Shown here piece by piece: positions 24,406 through 32,982 of a stretch of DNA of 58,406 nucleotides. A program made the translations under genes and the position numbers. The notes below the pieces were generated by a model. The model worked only from the letters and a program-made list of their open reading frames with translations. It was not told where the DNA came from and did not search any database. This DNA is from Pseudonocardia kujensis (GTDB lineage: Bacteria; Actinomycetota; Actinomycetes; Mycobacteriales; Pseudonocardiaceae): assembly GCF_021283305.1 (NCBI RefSeq), contig NZ_JAJSOK010000047.1:1-58406 (forward strand), read 5' to 3'. Each line of letters opens with the position of its first letter. The stretch's first letter is position 1.

Positions 24406-24780
24406 ATGCACGAGCTCGGGATCACGCAGTCGGTCGTCGACGCGGTCACCGACCGGCTCGGGCCCTCGCCCGTGCGCCGGGTGCGGCTGGAGATCGGGCG
24501 GCTGTCGGGCGTGGTGCCCGACGCCGTCCGCTTCTGCTTCGAGCTGGTCACGGCCGGAACCACGTTGGAGGGGGCCGTGCTGGAGATCGACGAGCCGGAG
24601 GGCGAGGCGCGCTGCCGCACCTGCGGTACCGCGTTCGCCACGTCCGAGGTGCTGCCGTTGTGCGCCTGCGGGAGCGCGGACGTCGAGGTGCTGGGCGGGG
24701 CGTCGCTGCGGATCCGCGAGGTGGAGCTCGTCGCGCGGGAAGGCCACCCGGGAGATGTCCGGGGAGCGGAGGTGGACTGA
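24406..24780 (+). CDS. hypA: Hydrogenase/urease nickel insertion protein HypA
   Basis: A 124-residue nickel chaperone. The N-terminal MHELGIT provides the His2 nickel ligand; the zinc knuckle is formed by CRTC and the CAC of LCACGSADVEVL. It cooperates with HypB to insert Ni into HhyL. The ATG lies 5 bases after the hypE stop. The last bases overlap the hypB ATG (TGATG arrangement). Confidence 0.95.
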   Translation: MHELGITQSVVDAVTDRLGPSPVRRVRLEIGRLSGVVPDAVRFCFELVTAGTTLEGAVLEIDEPEGEARCRTCGTAFATSEVLPLCACGSADVEVLGGASLRIREVELVAREGHPGDVRGAEVD

Positions 24781-25622
24781 TGTGCGCGACCTGCGGGTGC
24801 GGCGGGGACGGGGTCCGGATCGGCGAAGCGGAGCACGGCCACGGGCACGGGCATCCCGAGTCCGTCGTGAGCGACGATGGCCGCTCCGGCGATCAGTCCC
24901 ACTCACGGCGGGTGGAGCTCGAGGTGGACCTGCTCGCCGGCAACGACGCCCTGGCCGGGCGCAACCGGCGGCGGCTCGACGCGGCGGGGGTCCGGGCGCT
25001 CAACCTGATGAGCTCGCCGGGCTCCGGCAAGACCACGCTGCTCGAACGGACGGTGCGCGAGCTGGGTGCCGAGGTGCCGTGCGCCGTGCTCGAGGGCGAC
25101 CAGGAGACCGCGCTCGACACCGACCGGATCGCCGCGGCCGGCGCCCGGGCGGTGCAGATCAACACCGGTGCCGGGTGCCACCTCGACGCCGCCATGGTCG
25201 CCCGCGGGCTCGACGCGCTCGACCCGCCGCCCGGGAGCCTGGTGTTCGTGGAGAACGTCGGGAACCTGGTGTGCCCCGCGCTCTTCGCGCTCGGCGAGCA
25301 CGCCCGCGTCGTGATCATGTCCGTGACCGAGGGCGCCGACAAACCGCTGAAGTACCCGCACATGTTCCGCACCGCCGACCTCGTGCTCCTCACCAAGGTC
25401 GACCTGCTGCCGTACGTGGAGTTCGACGTCGCCCGCTGGGTCGGGTACGCGCAGAGGGCGCGACCGGGCGTCGCGGTGCTGGAGGTCAGCGCGACCCGTG
25501 GGGACGGGCTGGACGGATGGTTCGACTGGCTCCGCGGGCTGGTCACGAGCCCGGTCACGAGCCCTGTGACGGGCTCGGTCACGACCGCCGGGTCGCCGCC
25601 ACCGCCACCTGCCCCAGGCTGA
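24780..25622 (+). CDS. hypB: Hydrogenase nickel incorporation GTPase HypB
   Basis: A 280-residue GTPase. The N-terminus MCATCGCG is the HypB high-affinity Ni motif, followed by a short His-rich stretch EHGHGHGHPE. The P-loop is SSPGSGKTTL. The Ni/Zn site at the dimer interface is in NTGAGCHLD, and later motifs include VENVGNLVCPALF and LTKVDLLPY. The C-terminus is an unusual low-complexity tail of repeated (V)TSP units and poly-Pro. The final 44 bases overlap the end of hypF on the opposite strand. Confidence 0.96.
   Translation: MCATCGCGGDGVRIGEAEHGHGHGHPESVVSDDGRSGDQSHSRRVELEVDLLAGNDALAGRNRRRLDAAGVRALNLMSSPGSGKTTLLERTVRELGAEVPCAVLEGDQETALDTDRIAAAGARAVQINTGAGCHLDAAMVARGLDALDPPPGSLVFVENVGNLVCPALFALGEHARVVIMSVTEGADKPLKYPHMFRTADLVLLTKVDLLPYVEFDVARWVGYAQRARPGVAVLEVSATRGDGLDGWFDWLRGLVTSPVTSPVTGSVTTAGSPPPPPAPG
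25558..25577. terminator. Hairpin at the hypB/hypF convergent overlap
   Basis: CGAGCCC (25558-25564) pairs with GGGCTCG (25571-25577) around TGTGAC. It lies inside the hypB tail and 2 bases beyond the hypF stop, where two operons converge, so it may act as a terminator for hypF transcripts. It is also just part of the TSP-coding repeat; significance is uncertain. Confidence 0.35.
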
Positions 25623-27918
25623 TCCCGCCGTCGTTGCACGGCAGCCGGGAGTGCACGAGCACCCGCAGCCCGGCCGCCGCGCATCCGGACCGCACGGCGT
25701 CGAGCAGCAGGAGGTTCTGGAAGACCCCGCCGGACAGGGCGACGGTGTCCCGGCCGAGCATCCCCGCGGCGTCGGCCGCGGCGCCGACGAGCAGCCCGGC
25801 GAGGCCGAGGTGGAACCGCGCGGCGACGACGGCCGGGGCGGTGCCGCCCCGCAGGTCCGCCACCACGGCCCTGACCAGCTCGGAACCGCGCAGCAGCCCG
25901 CCGTCCCACCCGGCCGGGTAGCCCTCCCGCACGCACCGGTCGGCGCAGCGCTCCAGCTCGATCGCGGCCTGCCCCTCGTACGTCACGCGGTCCCGGACCC
26001 CGCAGAGCGCCGCCACGGCGTCGAACAACCGGCCGGCGCTGGTCGTGACCGGCAGGTCCAGCCGGGAGTCCAGCAACCGCTGGACGGTCGCCCACTCGGG
26101 TCCGACGCGGTCGGCGAGTCCGAGCGGTTCCTCCCCCGCCGCCCGCAGCCAGGAGGCGGCGGTGCGCCAGGGCTGCCGAATCGCCGTCGCGCCTCCGGGC
26201 AGGGGCACCGGCTCCAGGTGCGCGATCCGGGTGAAGCCGGTGAGCGAGACGTCGAGGACCTCGCCGCCCCACAGCGTGCCGTCCGTGCCGTAGCCGAGTC
26301 CGTCGCAGGCTAGGCCGACGACGGGCCCGGGCTCACCGTGCTCGGCCAGGCACCCGGCCAGGTGGGCGTGGTGGTGCTGGACGCCGACGAGCTCGGCCCC
26401 GGCCTCCTCGGCGTGCGCGAGCGCCCACTTCGTCGACAGGTACTCCGGGTGCAGGTCGTGGGCCACGACCTCCGGCTCGACGTCCAGGAGCCGGCCCAGG
26501 TGCGCGATCCCGTCGGTGAACGCGCGCAGGGTCTCCGCGTTCTCCAGGTCGCCGATGTGGTGCGACACGAAGGCCTCGCCGCCCCGGAGCAGGCAGAAGG
26601 TGTTCTTCAGCTCGGCACCGCACCCGAGGATCGGCGCGCCGGTGGGGACGGCGAGCGGGATCGGCTCCGGGGCGTACCCCCGGGAGCGGCGCACGAGGTA
26701 CGGGTGGTCGCGGACCACCCGCAGCACGGAGTCGTCGGCGCGGGTGCGGATCGGGCGGTCGTGGACCAGGGCGGCGTCGGCGATGGCCGGGAGCCGGGCC
26801 GCGGCGTCGTCGTCGCGGTGGGCGATGGGTTCGTCCGAGACGTTGCCGCTGGTCAGCACCAGGGGCGCGCCGACGGCCGCGAGCAGCAGGTGGTGCACGG
26901 GTGTGGAGGGCAGGAACAGCCCCAGATGCCGGTCGCCGGGCGCGACGGCCGCCGCCACCGCCGCGCCGGGTCGGCGGCGCAGCAGCACGATCGGGGCGCG
27001 CCGGGAGCTCAGCTCCGCCGCCTCCGCCGCGTCGACCTCGGCGAGCTCGGCCGCCGCGGCCAGGTCCGGGACCAGCACCGCGAAGGGCTTGTCCTCGCGG
27101 TGCTTGCGGGTCCGCAGGGTGGCGACGGCGAGCTCGTCGGCGGCGACGGCGGCCAGGTGGTAGCCGCCCAGCCCCTTCACCGCGACGACGGCACCTTCCC
27201 GCAGCGCCGCGGCGGCGTCGGCGATCGGGTCCCGCGCGTCGCCCTCCTCCCCTGCCGCCCACGCGTCGACCGGGAGGAACCGCAGAACGGGACCGCAGTC
27301 GTGGCAGCAGATCGGCTGGGCGTGGAACCGGCGGTCGGCGGGGTCGTGGTACTCGCGGGCGCACGCCGGGCACATCGGGAAGCCGGCCATGGTGGTCGTG
27401 GCCCGGTCGTAGGGCACGCCGGTCACGATGGTGAACCGCGGCCCGCAGTGGGTGCAGGAGAGGAACGGGTGCCGGTACCGGCGGTCGTCGGGGTCGCGCA
27501 GCTCGCGCAGGCAGTCGGCGCACGTCGCGAGGTCGGGCGAGATCAGCGTCGCGGCGGCTCCGAGGGCCGTGCTGGGCGCGATCGTGAAGGTGTCCTCGCC
27601 GCGCACCGGACGGGGCTCCGCCGTGACCGAGCTGACCAGGGCGGGCCCGGGTGGGTGTGTCCGGATCTCGGTGAGCAGGGCCTCCAGCGCCGCGGGGTGG
27701 CCCTCGGCCTCGATGACGACGCCGCGCTCGTCGTTGCCCACGAACCCCGTCAGGCCGAGCGTGCCGGCGAGGGCGTGCACGTACGGGCGGAACCCGACGC
27801 CCTGGACGATCCCGGTGACCCGGATCGCCGCCCGGACCACCTCGGCGCCGCCCGTGGGCCCCGCCGCCGACCCCGACGTGGTCCCCGATGTGGACCCCGC
27901 TCTGGACCCGGTCGTCAC
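25579..27918 (-). CDS. hypF: Carbamoyltransferase HypF
   Basis: A 779-residue enzyme that transfers the carbamoyl group from carbamoyl phosphate to HypE. Domains in order: an acylphosphatase domain (RVTGIVQGVGFRPYVHALAG); two zinc fingers (CADCLREL to CTHCGP, and CPACAREY to CHDCGP); a YrdC-like domain (GGYHLAAVA, KHREDKPFAVLV, TSGNVSDEPIA); and a Kae1-like domain with VQHHHAHLAGCLAEHG. The GTG start overlaps the upstream hypC-like stop. An N-terminal stretch rich in Gly/Ser/Thr precedes the acylphosphatase domain. Placing hypF on the opposite strand from hypCDEAB is a less common layout. Confidence 0.96.
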   Translation of the reverse strand: MTTGSRAGSTSGTTSGSAAGPTGGAEVVRAAIRVTGIVQGVGFRPYVHALAGTLGLTGFVGNDERGVVIEAEGHPAALEALLTEIRTHPPGPALVSSVTAEPRPVRGEDTFTIAPSTALGAAATLISPDLATCADCLRELRDPDDRRYRHPFLSCTHCGPRFTIVTGVPYDRATTTMAGFPMCPACAREYHDPADRRFHAQPICCHDCGPVLRFLPVDAWAAGEEGDARDPIADAAAALREGAVVAVKGLGGYHLAAVAADELAVATLRTRKHREDKPFAVLVPDLAAAAELAEVDAAEAAELSSRRAPIVLLRRRPGAAVAAAVAPGDRHLGLFLPSTPVHHLLLAAVGAPLVLTSGNVSDEPIAHRDDDAAARLPAIADAALVHDRPIRTRADDSVLRVVRDHPYLVRRSRGYAPEPIPLAVPTGAPILGCGAELKNTFCLLRGGEAFVSHHIGDLENAETLRAFTDGIAHLGRLLDVEPEVVAHDLHPEYLSTKWALAHAEEAGAELVGVQHHHAHLAGCLAEHGEPGPVVGLACDGLGYGTDGTLWGGEVLDVSLTGFTRIAHLEPVPLPGGATAIRQPWRTAASWLRAAGEEPLGLADRVGPEWATVQRLLDSRLDLPVTTSAGRLFDAVAALCGVRDRVTYEGQAAIELERCADRCVREGYPAGWDGGLLRGSELVRAVVADLRGGTAPAVVAARFHLGLAGLLVGAAADAAGMLGRDTVALSGGVFQNLLLLDAVRSGCAAAGLRVLVHSRLPCNDGGISLGQVAVAATRRS

Positions 27919-28190
27919 GGCGGGTCGGGGCGCCCGATCGCCTCGCCGGCGTGCACGAGCACGACGTCGCCGGCGGCGGCCTCGACCAGCGCGACGCTCA
28001 CCTCCTCCAGGGTGCCGGCCGCGGTACGGACCTCGGCGAGGTCGTCGTCGAGCAGCCGCAGGACGGTCACCGGCACGGCCGTGTCCGAGCACGTGATGCA
28101 GACCGGCCCGGAGCAGTCCGGGAGCGGCTCAGCGGGCGGCGCGCCCGGCCCCCGGGCGGGCGTGGGTGCGGTCCTGTCCGAACCCGTCAT
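27915..28190 (-). CDS. Second HypC/HupF-like protein with N-terminal extension
   Basis: A 91-residue protein with a HypC-type OB-fold core (VPVTVLRLLDDDLAEVRTAA, VSVALVEAAAGDVVLVHAGEAI). Instead of the usual N-terminal MC, it has about 24 Pro/Ala-rich residues before CSGPVCITCSD. The essential N-terminal Cys of HypC is therefore absent, but three Cys in a C-x5-C-x2-C pattern are present. It is coupled to hypF by a GTGA overlap. It may be a HypC paralogue dedicated to delivery or CO/cyanide chemistry; this is inference. Confidence 0.8.
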   Translation of the reverse strand: MTGSDRTAPTPARGPGAPPAEPLPDCSGPVCITCSDTAVPVTVLRLLDDDLAEVRTAAGTLEEVSVALVEAAAGDVVLVHAGEAIGRPDPP

Positions 28191-28548
28191 CCGGCACCCC
28201 CTCGGCGCCGGGCTGGCCGGCCGTGGAGCGATCGTAGCGGTCGAGGAAGAGGTGGAGGGCGTCGTCGACCTGCCGCAGCTCGGCGGCCTGCAGGTCGAGG
28301 AAGGCCTCGCCCTCCCCGGTCAGCCGGTACGTGCGGCGGGCGGGGCCGGCCTTCGGGATGGACCACTGCGAGCGCACCAGGCCGCGCCGCTCCAGGCCGC
28401 GCAGCGCGCGGTAGACCCCTCCGGAGTCGCCCTCCCCGTCGTGCAGCGGGCCGAGCCGGGAGACGAGCTCGTAGCCGTGGTCGGCCTGCTCGCGCAGCAG
28501 CAGGAGCAGGCAGGGTTGCAGGAAGTTGCGCGGTTCGAGCACGGCCAT
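28129..28548 (-). CDS. PadR-family transcriptional regulator
   Basis: A 139-residue protein with the PadR winged helix (FLQPCLLLLLREQADHGYEL, GGVYRALRGLERRGLVRSQW, RRTYRLTGEGEAFL) and a short C-terminal dimer helix. The ATG at 28548 is preferred to one 24 codons earlier. Its 3' end overlaps the hypC-like gene by 62 bases in another frame, so regulator, hypC-like gene and hypF form one minus-strand unit. It is a natural candidate to control hydrogenase maturation, but no direct evidence is visible. Confidence 0.85.
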   Translation of the reverse strand: MAVLEPRNFLQPCLLLLLREQADHGYELVSRLGPLHDGEGDSGGVYRALRGLERRGLVRSQWSIPKAGPARRTYRLTGEGEAFLDLQAAELRQVDDALHLFLDRYDRSTAGQPGAEGVPDDGFGQDRTHARPGAGRAAR

Positions 28549-28635
28549 GCGGGCTCCCGGGACGACGGCGGCGGTGGACGCCTTCGACGACCGATACTGG
28601 CCGCCTGTGACCTGGAGCACAAGAGTGCGGGGCGA

Positions 28636-29481
28636 TCAGCCGAGCACGGGGGTCCCGTCGCGCCGGACCGGGGCGCGCCCGGTGGTGAGGGCGTGCAACG
28701 CGGCCAGGCACACGACCAGCCACGCCCCGCCGAGGAACCACCCGGCCAGCACGTCCGTGAACCAGTGGACGCCCAGGTAGAGCCGCGAGACCCCGATCAG
28801 GGCGATCGTCGCGGCGGCCGCGCCGAGCGCCGCCACGCGCACCAGGACCCGGCGCACGAGCCGGGCCGCGACGATCGCGACCACCCCGACGATCACGATC
28901 GACCCCAGTGCGTGCCCGGAGGGCAGCGACGGGTCGAACTGGGGCACCAGCTGTGTGGCGAGGGGCGGCCGCGGCCGGGCGTAGAAGTCCTTGAAGGCTG
29001 GCACGAGCACGGCGACCCCGGCGCTCGCGACGGTGACCGTGGCGGCCTCCCACCAGTGCCGCCGCCACACGAGCAGCGCCACCGCGACGAGGGCGAGCAC
29101 CAGCGTACCGAGGGTGCCGCCGTAGCGGCTCGCGGTCTCCATGACGGCGGTCCAGTCGGGCACCCGGTGCGCGACGAGCCAGGACAGCACGGGCCGGTCG
29201 GCGGCCGCCAGACCGCCGTGGTCCGCGACCGAGTCGACGACCGTCGCCTGCGCCGTGAACAGCGCCGACGCGGCACCGGTCCCCCAGACCGCCGGCCGGC
29301 GCAGCACCCGCCGCGCCGGGGCGACCAGGGCGCCGAGGGCGGGCAGCCCGGGCAGCGGGGCGTCCCCGGCGCCGGTGGAGCCCCGCAGGCCCACACGGTG
29401 GGCGCACAGGGTGACCGCGGTCAGCAGCCAGCACACCCAGACCAGCACCCCGGTGCCCTGCTGGAGATCGGCGAACCGCAC
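28636..29481 (-). CDS. PAP2-family membrane phosphatase
   Basis: A 281-residue protein with about six transmembrane helices and the three PAP2 motifs: KDFYARPRPP, PSGHALGSIVI and SRLYLGVHWFTDV. Such enzymes dephosphorylate lipid phosphates such as phosphatidic acid or undecaprenyl pyrophosphate on the outer face of the membrane. The GTG at 29481 has GAGGGGAGC upstream. It precedes padR on the same strand with an 87-base gap; co-transcription is possible but the functions look unrelated. Confidence 0.9.
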   Translation of the reverse strand: MRFADLQQGTGVLVWVCWLLTAVTLCAHRVGLRGSTGAGDAPLPGLPALGALVAPARRVLRRPAVWGTGAASALFTAQATVVDSVADHGGLAAADRPVLSWLVAHRVPDWTAVMETASRYGGTLGTLVLALVAVALLVWRRHWWEAATVTVASAGVAVLVPAFKDFYARPRPPLATQLVPQFDPSLPSGHALGSIVIVGVVAIVAARLVRRVLVRVAALGAAAATIALIGVSRLYLGVHWFTDVLAGWFLGGAWLVVCLAALHALTTGRAPVRRDGTPVLG

Positions 29482-29886
29482 GGTGTGCTCCCCTCGTCCT
29501 CGCGCCGTCCCGTCGCTCGACGGGACCCGATGCCGAGGAGTGTGCGCCGCCGATGCTGTAGCGCCGCTGAGGATGCTGTGGCTCCGCTGAGACCGACCGC
29601 GAGCGTCCGGCAGGGGAGGCCGACGGCGGGTCGGGGGCGCGGATATTGCGTGCTGGGCCCGGGTGCCCCTCCCTCCGGGCCCAGCACGCGGGGCAGGCAT
29701 CGTCGGCTCCCCAGCGACGATGCCGTGGTCTCCGCCGGTTGGGGGTGGTTCCGCACCGGCCTGGTGTCAGTGGTAGCCACCGCGGGGCCGCCCTGTCCAG
29801 GCACCAGTAGATTCGCGGTCCGCGCCGTCCAGGTTCGGGTCGGAAGGCCCTGGGTACGCCACCGGCCCACGAGGAGGGTGACCGAG
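29482..29886. other. Divergent intergenic region between PAP2 and the MerR-type gene
   Basis: About 405 bases without a convincing gene. It must contain two divergent promoters. Its main structure is the perfect 15-bp inverted repeat at 29648-29689, preceded by an A/T-rich GGATATTGCG. A second palindrome-like pair, GATGCTGTAGCGCC and GATGCTGTGGCTCC (around 29552-29586), is a direct repeat. Confidence 0.5.
29648..29689. repeat. Perfect 15-bp inverted repeat (hairpin) in a divergent promoter region
   Basis: GCGTGCTGGGCCCGG (29648-29662) is exactly complementary to CCGGGCCCAGCACGC (29675-29689), with a 12-base pyrimidine-rich loop. It has the strength of an intrinsic terminator yet lies between divergent genes, about 170 bases from one start and 200 from the other. 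It could terminate or attenuate a leader transcript, or be a structured RNA element. Confidence 0.8.
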
Positions 29887-30756
29887 GTGGACGGTGACGT
29901 CGGCGGCGGGGCGTGTCCCGGCCCCGCAGGCGTGTCCATAGGGACGGCCGCGGACTACGTCGGGGTCTCGGTCGAGACCCTGCGGGCCTGGCAGCGGCGC
30001 TACGGCGTCGGGGCCAGCGCGGTGACCCCCGGCGGCCATCGGCGCTACACCTTCGACGACCTGGTCCGGTTGCGGACCGTGCGGGACCTGGTCGCCGCGG
30101 GTGAGTCCACCGCGACGGCCGTGCGCGCCGTGCAAGGCACCAGGCAGCCGCAGACCGCGCCCGAACCCGACGTGTCCGCCGCCCGCCGGCTGGCCGGCGC
30201 CTGCATGGAGCTCGACGGGCACATCGCCCGCCAGCTCGTCGGCGCGGTACTGGCCGCCGACGGGGTGATCCGGACATGGGAGTCCCTGGTCAGACCGGCC
30301 TTCACCACGCTGGAGCGCCTGCCCTTGCCCGCGGCCCGCACGGTCGGCGCCGAGCACCTGCTCTCGCACGTCGTGATCGGCACGCTGGGCGCCCGGGTCG
30401 GCCGCGAGCCGCGGGACCGGCCCGCCGTCGTGCTGGCCTGCGCCCCTGCGGAGCAGCACGAGCTGCCGATGGCGGTGCTCGCGGCCGCCCTCGCGGAGCG
30501 CGCGGTCCGGGCGACCCTGCTCGGCGGCCGGACCCCGGCGGCCACGCTGGTGGCCGCGGCCGGCATGCCCGGTTCGGGCAGGATCGTCCTCTATGCACAC
30601 CTGCCGATCGACGATCCGGAGGCCGCGATCCGTTCGTTGCCCGATCCCGCCGCCGTGGTCGCCGCCGGCCCTGCCTGGGACGGTGTGCCCCTCGACCCCG
30701 CCGTGCGGGTCTGCAACGACCTGGCCGACTGCCTCGCCGTGGTGGGGAGCAGGTGA
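29887..30756 (+). CDS. MerR-family regulator with degenerate cobalamin-binding-like domain
   Basis: A 289-residue regulator. The MerR helix-turn-helix is at about residues 18-60 (SIGTAADYVGVSVETLRAWQ, TPGGHRRYTFDDLVRLRTV). The C-terminal region follows the B12-binding MerR layout of LitR/CarH: GAEHLLSHVVIGTL keeps the EH pair but lacks the Trp nine residues before it. APAEQHELPMAVLAAAL keeps E-x-H but has Pro in place of Gly. This suggests a light-independent regulator that no longer binds adenosylcobalamin. GTG 29887 has GAGGAGGG eight bases upstream; GTG 29878 is the alternative. Confidence 0.8.
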   Translation: MDGDVGGGACPGPAGVSIGTAADYVGVSVETLRAWQRRYGVGASAVTPGGHRRYTFDDLVRLRTVRDLVAAGESTATAVRAVQGTRQPQTAPEPDVSAARRLAGACMELDGHIARQLVGAVLAADGVIRTWESLVRPAFTTLERLPLPAARTVGAEHLLSHVVIGTLGARVGREPRDRPAVVLACAPAEQHELPMAVLAAALAERAVRATLLGGRTPAATLVAAAGMPGSGRIVLYAHLPIDDPEAAIRSLPDPAAVVAAGPAWDGVPLDPAVRVCNDLADCLAVVGSR

Positions 30757-30828
30757 CCCGGCTCCGCCGCGGCCGTGCGCGCCGGGCGGAACCGCACCGC
30801 GGCGGGCGGACGTCGTTAGCATCGCCGG

Positions 30829-31578
30829 ATGGCCTCGGTGCTGGTGGTGGAGGACGACGGCACGATCGGCGACGTCGTGGCCTCCAGCCTGCGGTCGCAC
30901 GGCTACGGGGTGGAGCTGGCGCGGACCGGGGCGGCGGCCCTCGAGTCCGCGGCCCGCGGGCCGGGCTTCGACCTCGTCCTGCTCGACCTCGGGCTGCCCG
31001 ACCTCGACGGTGTGGAGGTCTGCCGCCGGCTGCGGCAGCGCCTGCCCGCCGCGGTGATCGTGATGCTGACGGCGCGGCGGGCCGAGATGGACGTCGTCGT
31101 CGGTCTCGACGCCGGTGCCGACGACTACCTGACCAAGCCCGTCCGGCTGCACGAGCTGCTCGCCCGCATCCGTGCCCACCTGCGCCGCGCCGGGCCGCCC
31201 GCGGCACCCTCGGTGGTGCAGCTGGGCGACCTGAGCCTCGACGTCGGCGGCCGGCGAGTGCTGGTGCAGGGCCGGGAGCTGGCCTTGCGCAGCAAGGAGT
31301 TCGACCTGCTCGCGCGGCTGGCCCGCGAACCCGACACCGCCGTGAGCCGCGAGACGCTGATGACCGACGTCTGGGACGAGCACTGGCACGGCCCCACCCG
31401 CACGCTCGACGTGCACGTCGCCTCGCTGCGCCGGCGCATCGCCTCCTGCGACGGGGCCCGGGTCCCGCGGATCACCACGCTGCGGGGGCACGGCTACCGG
31501 CTGGAGCACCCCGACCGCGCTCCCGGCGACGGTCCCGGTGAGGTGGCACCGGAGGGCCGGTCCGGTGCGCCGGGCTGA
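30829..31578 (+). CDS. OmpR-family response regulator
   Basis: A 249-residue protein with an N-terminal receiver domain (acidic pair in VVEDDG, phospho-Asp in LVLLDLGLPDLDG, Lys in DYLTKPVR) and a C-terminal winged helix (LALRSKEFDLLARLA, RTLDVHVASLRRRI, RGHGYRLE). It ends in a Pro/Gly-rich tail. It is paired with the histidine kinase 20 bases downstream; together they resemble TcrYX/CseBC-like systems, but the signal is unknown. Confidence 0.94.
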   Translation: MASVLVVEDDGTIGDVVASSLRSHGYGVELARTGAAALESAARGPGFDLVLLDLGLPDLDGVEVCRRLRQRLPAAVIVMLTARRAEMDVVVGLDAGADDYLTKPVRLHELLARIRAHLRRAGPPAAPSVVQLGDLSLDVGGRRVLVQGRELALRSKEFDLLARLAREPDTAVSRETLMTDVWDEHWHGPTRTLDVHVASLRRRIASCDGARVPRITTLRGHGYRLEHPDRAPGDGPGEVAPEGRSGAPG

Positions 31579-31597
31579 CCGAGGAGGGCCCGAGCCG

Positions 31598-32938
31598 GTG
31601 CGCCGGCGGCTGGTCGTCCTCACCCTCGTCACCGCGGCGATCGCGGTGGGGCTCTTCGGCATCCCGCTCGCCGTCGGGCTGGTGCAGTACAGCCTGGAGG
31701 ACCAGGAGTCGGTGCTGCAGCGGACCGCCAGCCTCACCGCGCGGTCCGTGCAGAACGAGCTGGCGCACGGCGACGCCCCGACCGTGTTGCCCGACCTCCC
31801 GGCCGACGTCGTCCTCGGGGTCTACGACGGCGACGGGGACCTCGTCCTCGGCGACGGCCCAGAGCCGGCCGGCGACGAGGTCGGCCGGGCCCTCGACGGG
31901 CGGGGCTCGCACGTCACGGCCGACGGGACCATCGTCGTCACGGTCCCGGTGACCGGGCGGCACCCGGACGGTGCCGTCCGCGCCGCGATGCCGGTCTCGG
32001 CGGTCTACGCCGGGCTCGTCCCCGTCTGGCTGGCGATGGCCGGGCTGGCAGGGGCGGTGCTGGTCACGGTGTGGCTGCTGGCCCGGCGCCAGGCCCGGCG
32101 GCTGGCCACGCCCCTGGAGGACCTCGCGGGCGCCGCGCGCCGGCTCGGCGAGGGCGACTTCAGCGTGCGCACCGGCCGGGCGGGCGTCGCGGAGATCGAC
32201 GAGGTGGGCGGCGCGCTGGACAGCACCGCCGAGCGGCTCGACGCGCTCCTGGCGCGCGAGCGCGCGTTCTCCCAGGACGCCTCGCACCAGCTGCGCACCC
32301 CGCTGACCGGGCTGCGGCTGCGTCTGGAGGCCGCGCTCGACCGGCCCGACGCCGACCTGAAGGCCGCCCTGGTGGCGGGGATCGCCGAGGCCGACCGCCT
32401 CGAGCGCACGATCGACGAGCTGCTCCAGCTCGCCCGCGAGCGCACCGGGCGCGGCGGCCCCACGGACGTGGGTGCGCTGGTCCGGGAGCTGGAGCCGGCG
32501 CGGGCCGAGCGGCTGGCGGCGTCCGGGCGCGGGCTGGTCCTCGAGGTGGCCGCGGCGCTGCCGCCGGCGGCCGCGTCGGCGGCGGCGATCCGGCAGGTCC
32601 TGGGCGTGCTGCTGGACAACGCCGAGGTGCATGGCGCGGGCACCGTGCGGATCGTGGTGCGCGAGTCCGGCGAGGCACTGGCGGTCGACGTCGCCGACGA
32701 GGGCGCCGGCCCCGGCCCCGACCCGTTCGCCGCCCCGCCGGAGCGGCGGGCGGCCGGGCACGGGATCGGGCTCCCGCTGGCCCGCCGGCTCGCCGAGGCG
32801 GAGGGCGGGCGGCTGGTGCTCGGCCGGCCGGTGCCGCCGGTGTTCACGTTGTTCGTGCCCGCGACATGGCCCGAACCCCCCGTCGAGCCGGCGCCGGCCG
32901 AGCCCGAACCGGTCGACGAGCTCTCCCTCGGCCGGTGA
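31598..32938 (+). CDS. Sensor histidine kinase
   Basis: A 446-residue membrane kinase. There are two transmembrane helices (near residues 6-30 and 145-168) around a periplasmic sensor of about 115 residues with no metal-binding run. Then come HAMP, the dimerisation/phospho-acceptor motif SQDASHQLRTPLTGLR, and an ATPase domain with N-box VLGVLLDNAEVHG and G-boxes DEGAGPGPD and GHGIGLPLARRL. GTG 31598 has GAGGAGGG upstream. It is the partner of the response regulator before it. Confidence 0.93.
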   Translation: MRRRLVVLTLVTAAIAVGLFGIPLAVGLVQYSLEDQESVLQRTASLTARSVQNELAHGDAPTVLPDLPADVVLGVYDGDGDLVLGDGPEPAGDEVGRALDGRGSHVTADGTIVVTVPVTGRHPDGAVRAAMPVSAVYAGLVPVWLAMAGLAGAVLVTVWLLARRQARRLATPLEDLAGAARRLGEGDFSVRTGRAGVAEIDEVGGALDSTAERLDALLARERAFSQDASHQLRTPLTGLRLRLEAALDRPDADLKAALVAGIAEADRLERTIDELLQLARERTGRGGPTDVGALVRELEPARAERLAASGRGLVLEVAAALPPAAASAAAIRQVLGVLLDNAEVHGAGTVRIVVRESGEALAVDVADEGAGPGPDPFAAPPERRAAGHGIGLPLARRLAEAEGGRLVLGRPVPPVFTLFVPATWPEPPVEPAPAEPEPVDELSLGR

Positions 32939-32982
32939 TCGGTCCCGGCGTCCGGCCGGGCGAGGCGGCGCTCGGTCGGCGC

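Noticed and set aside
26338..29886. Very long plus-strand open frame running over hypF, padR and PAP2
   Set aside because: Only its last part is the MerR-type gene; the rest is antisense to well-supported genes and is a GC-bias artefact.
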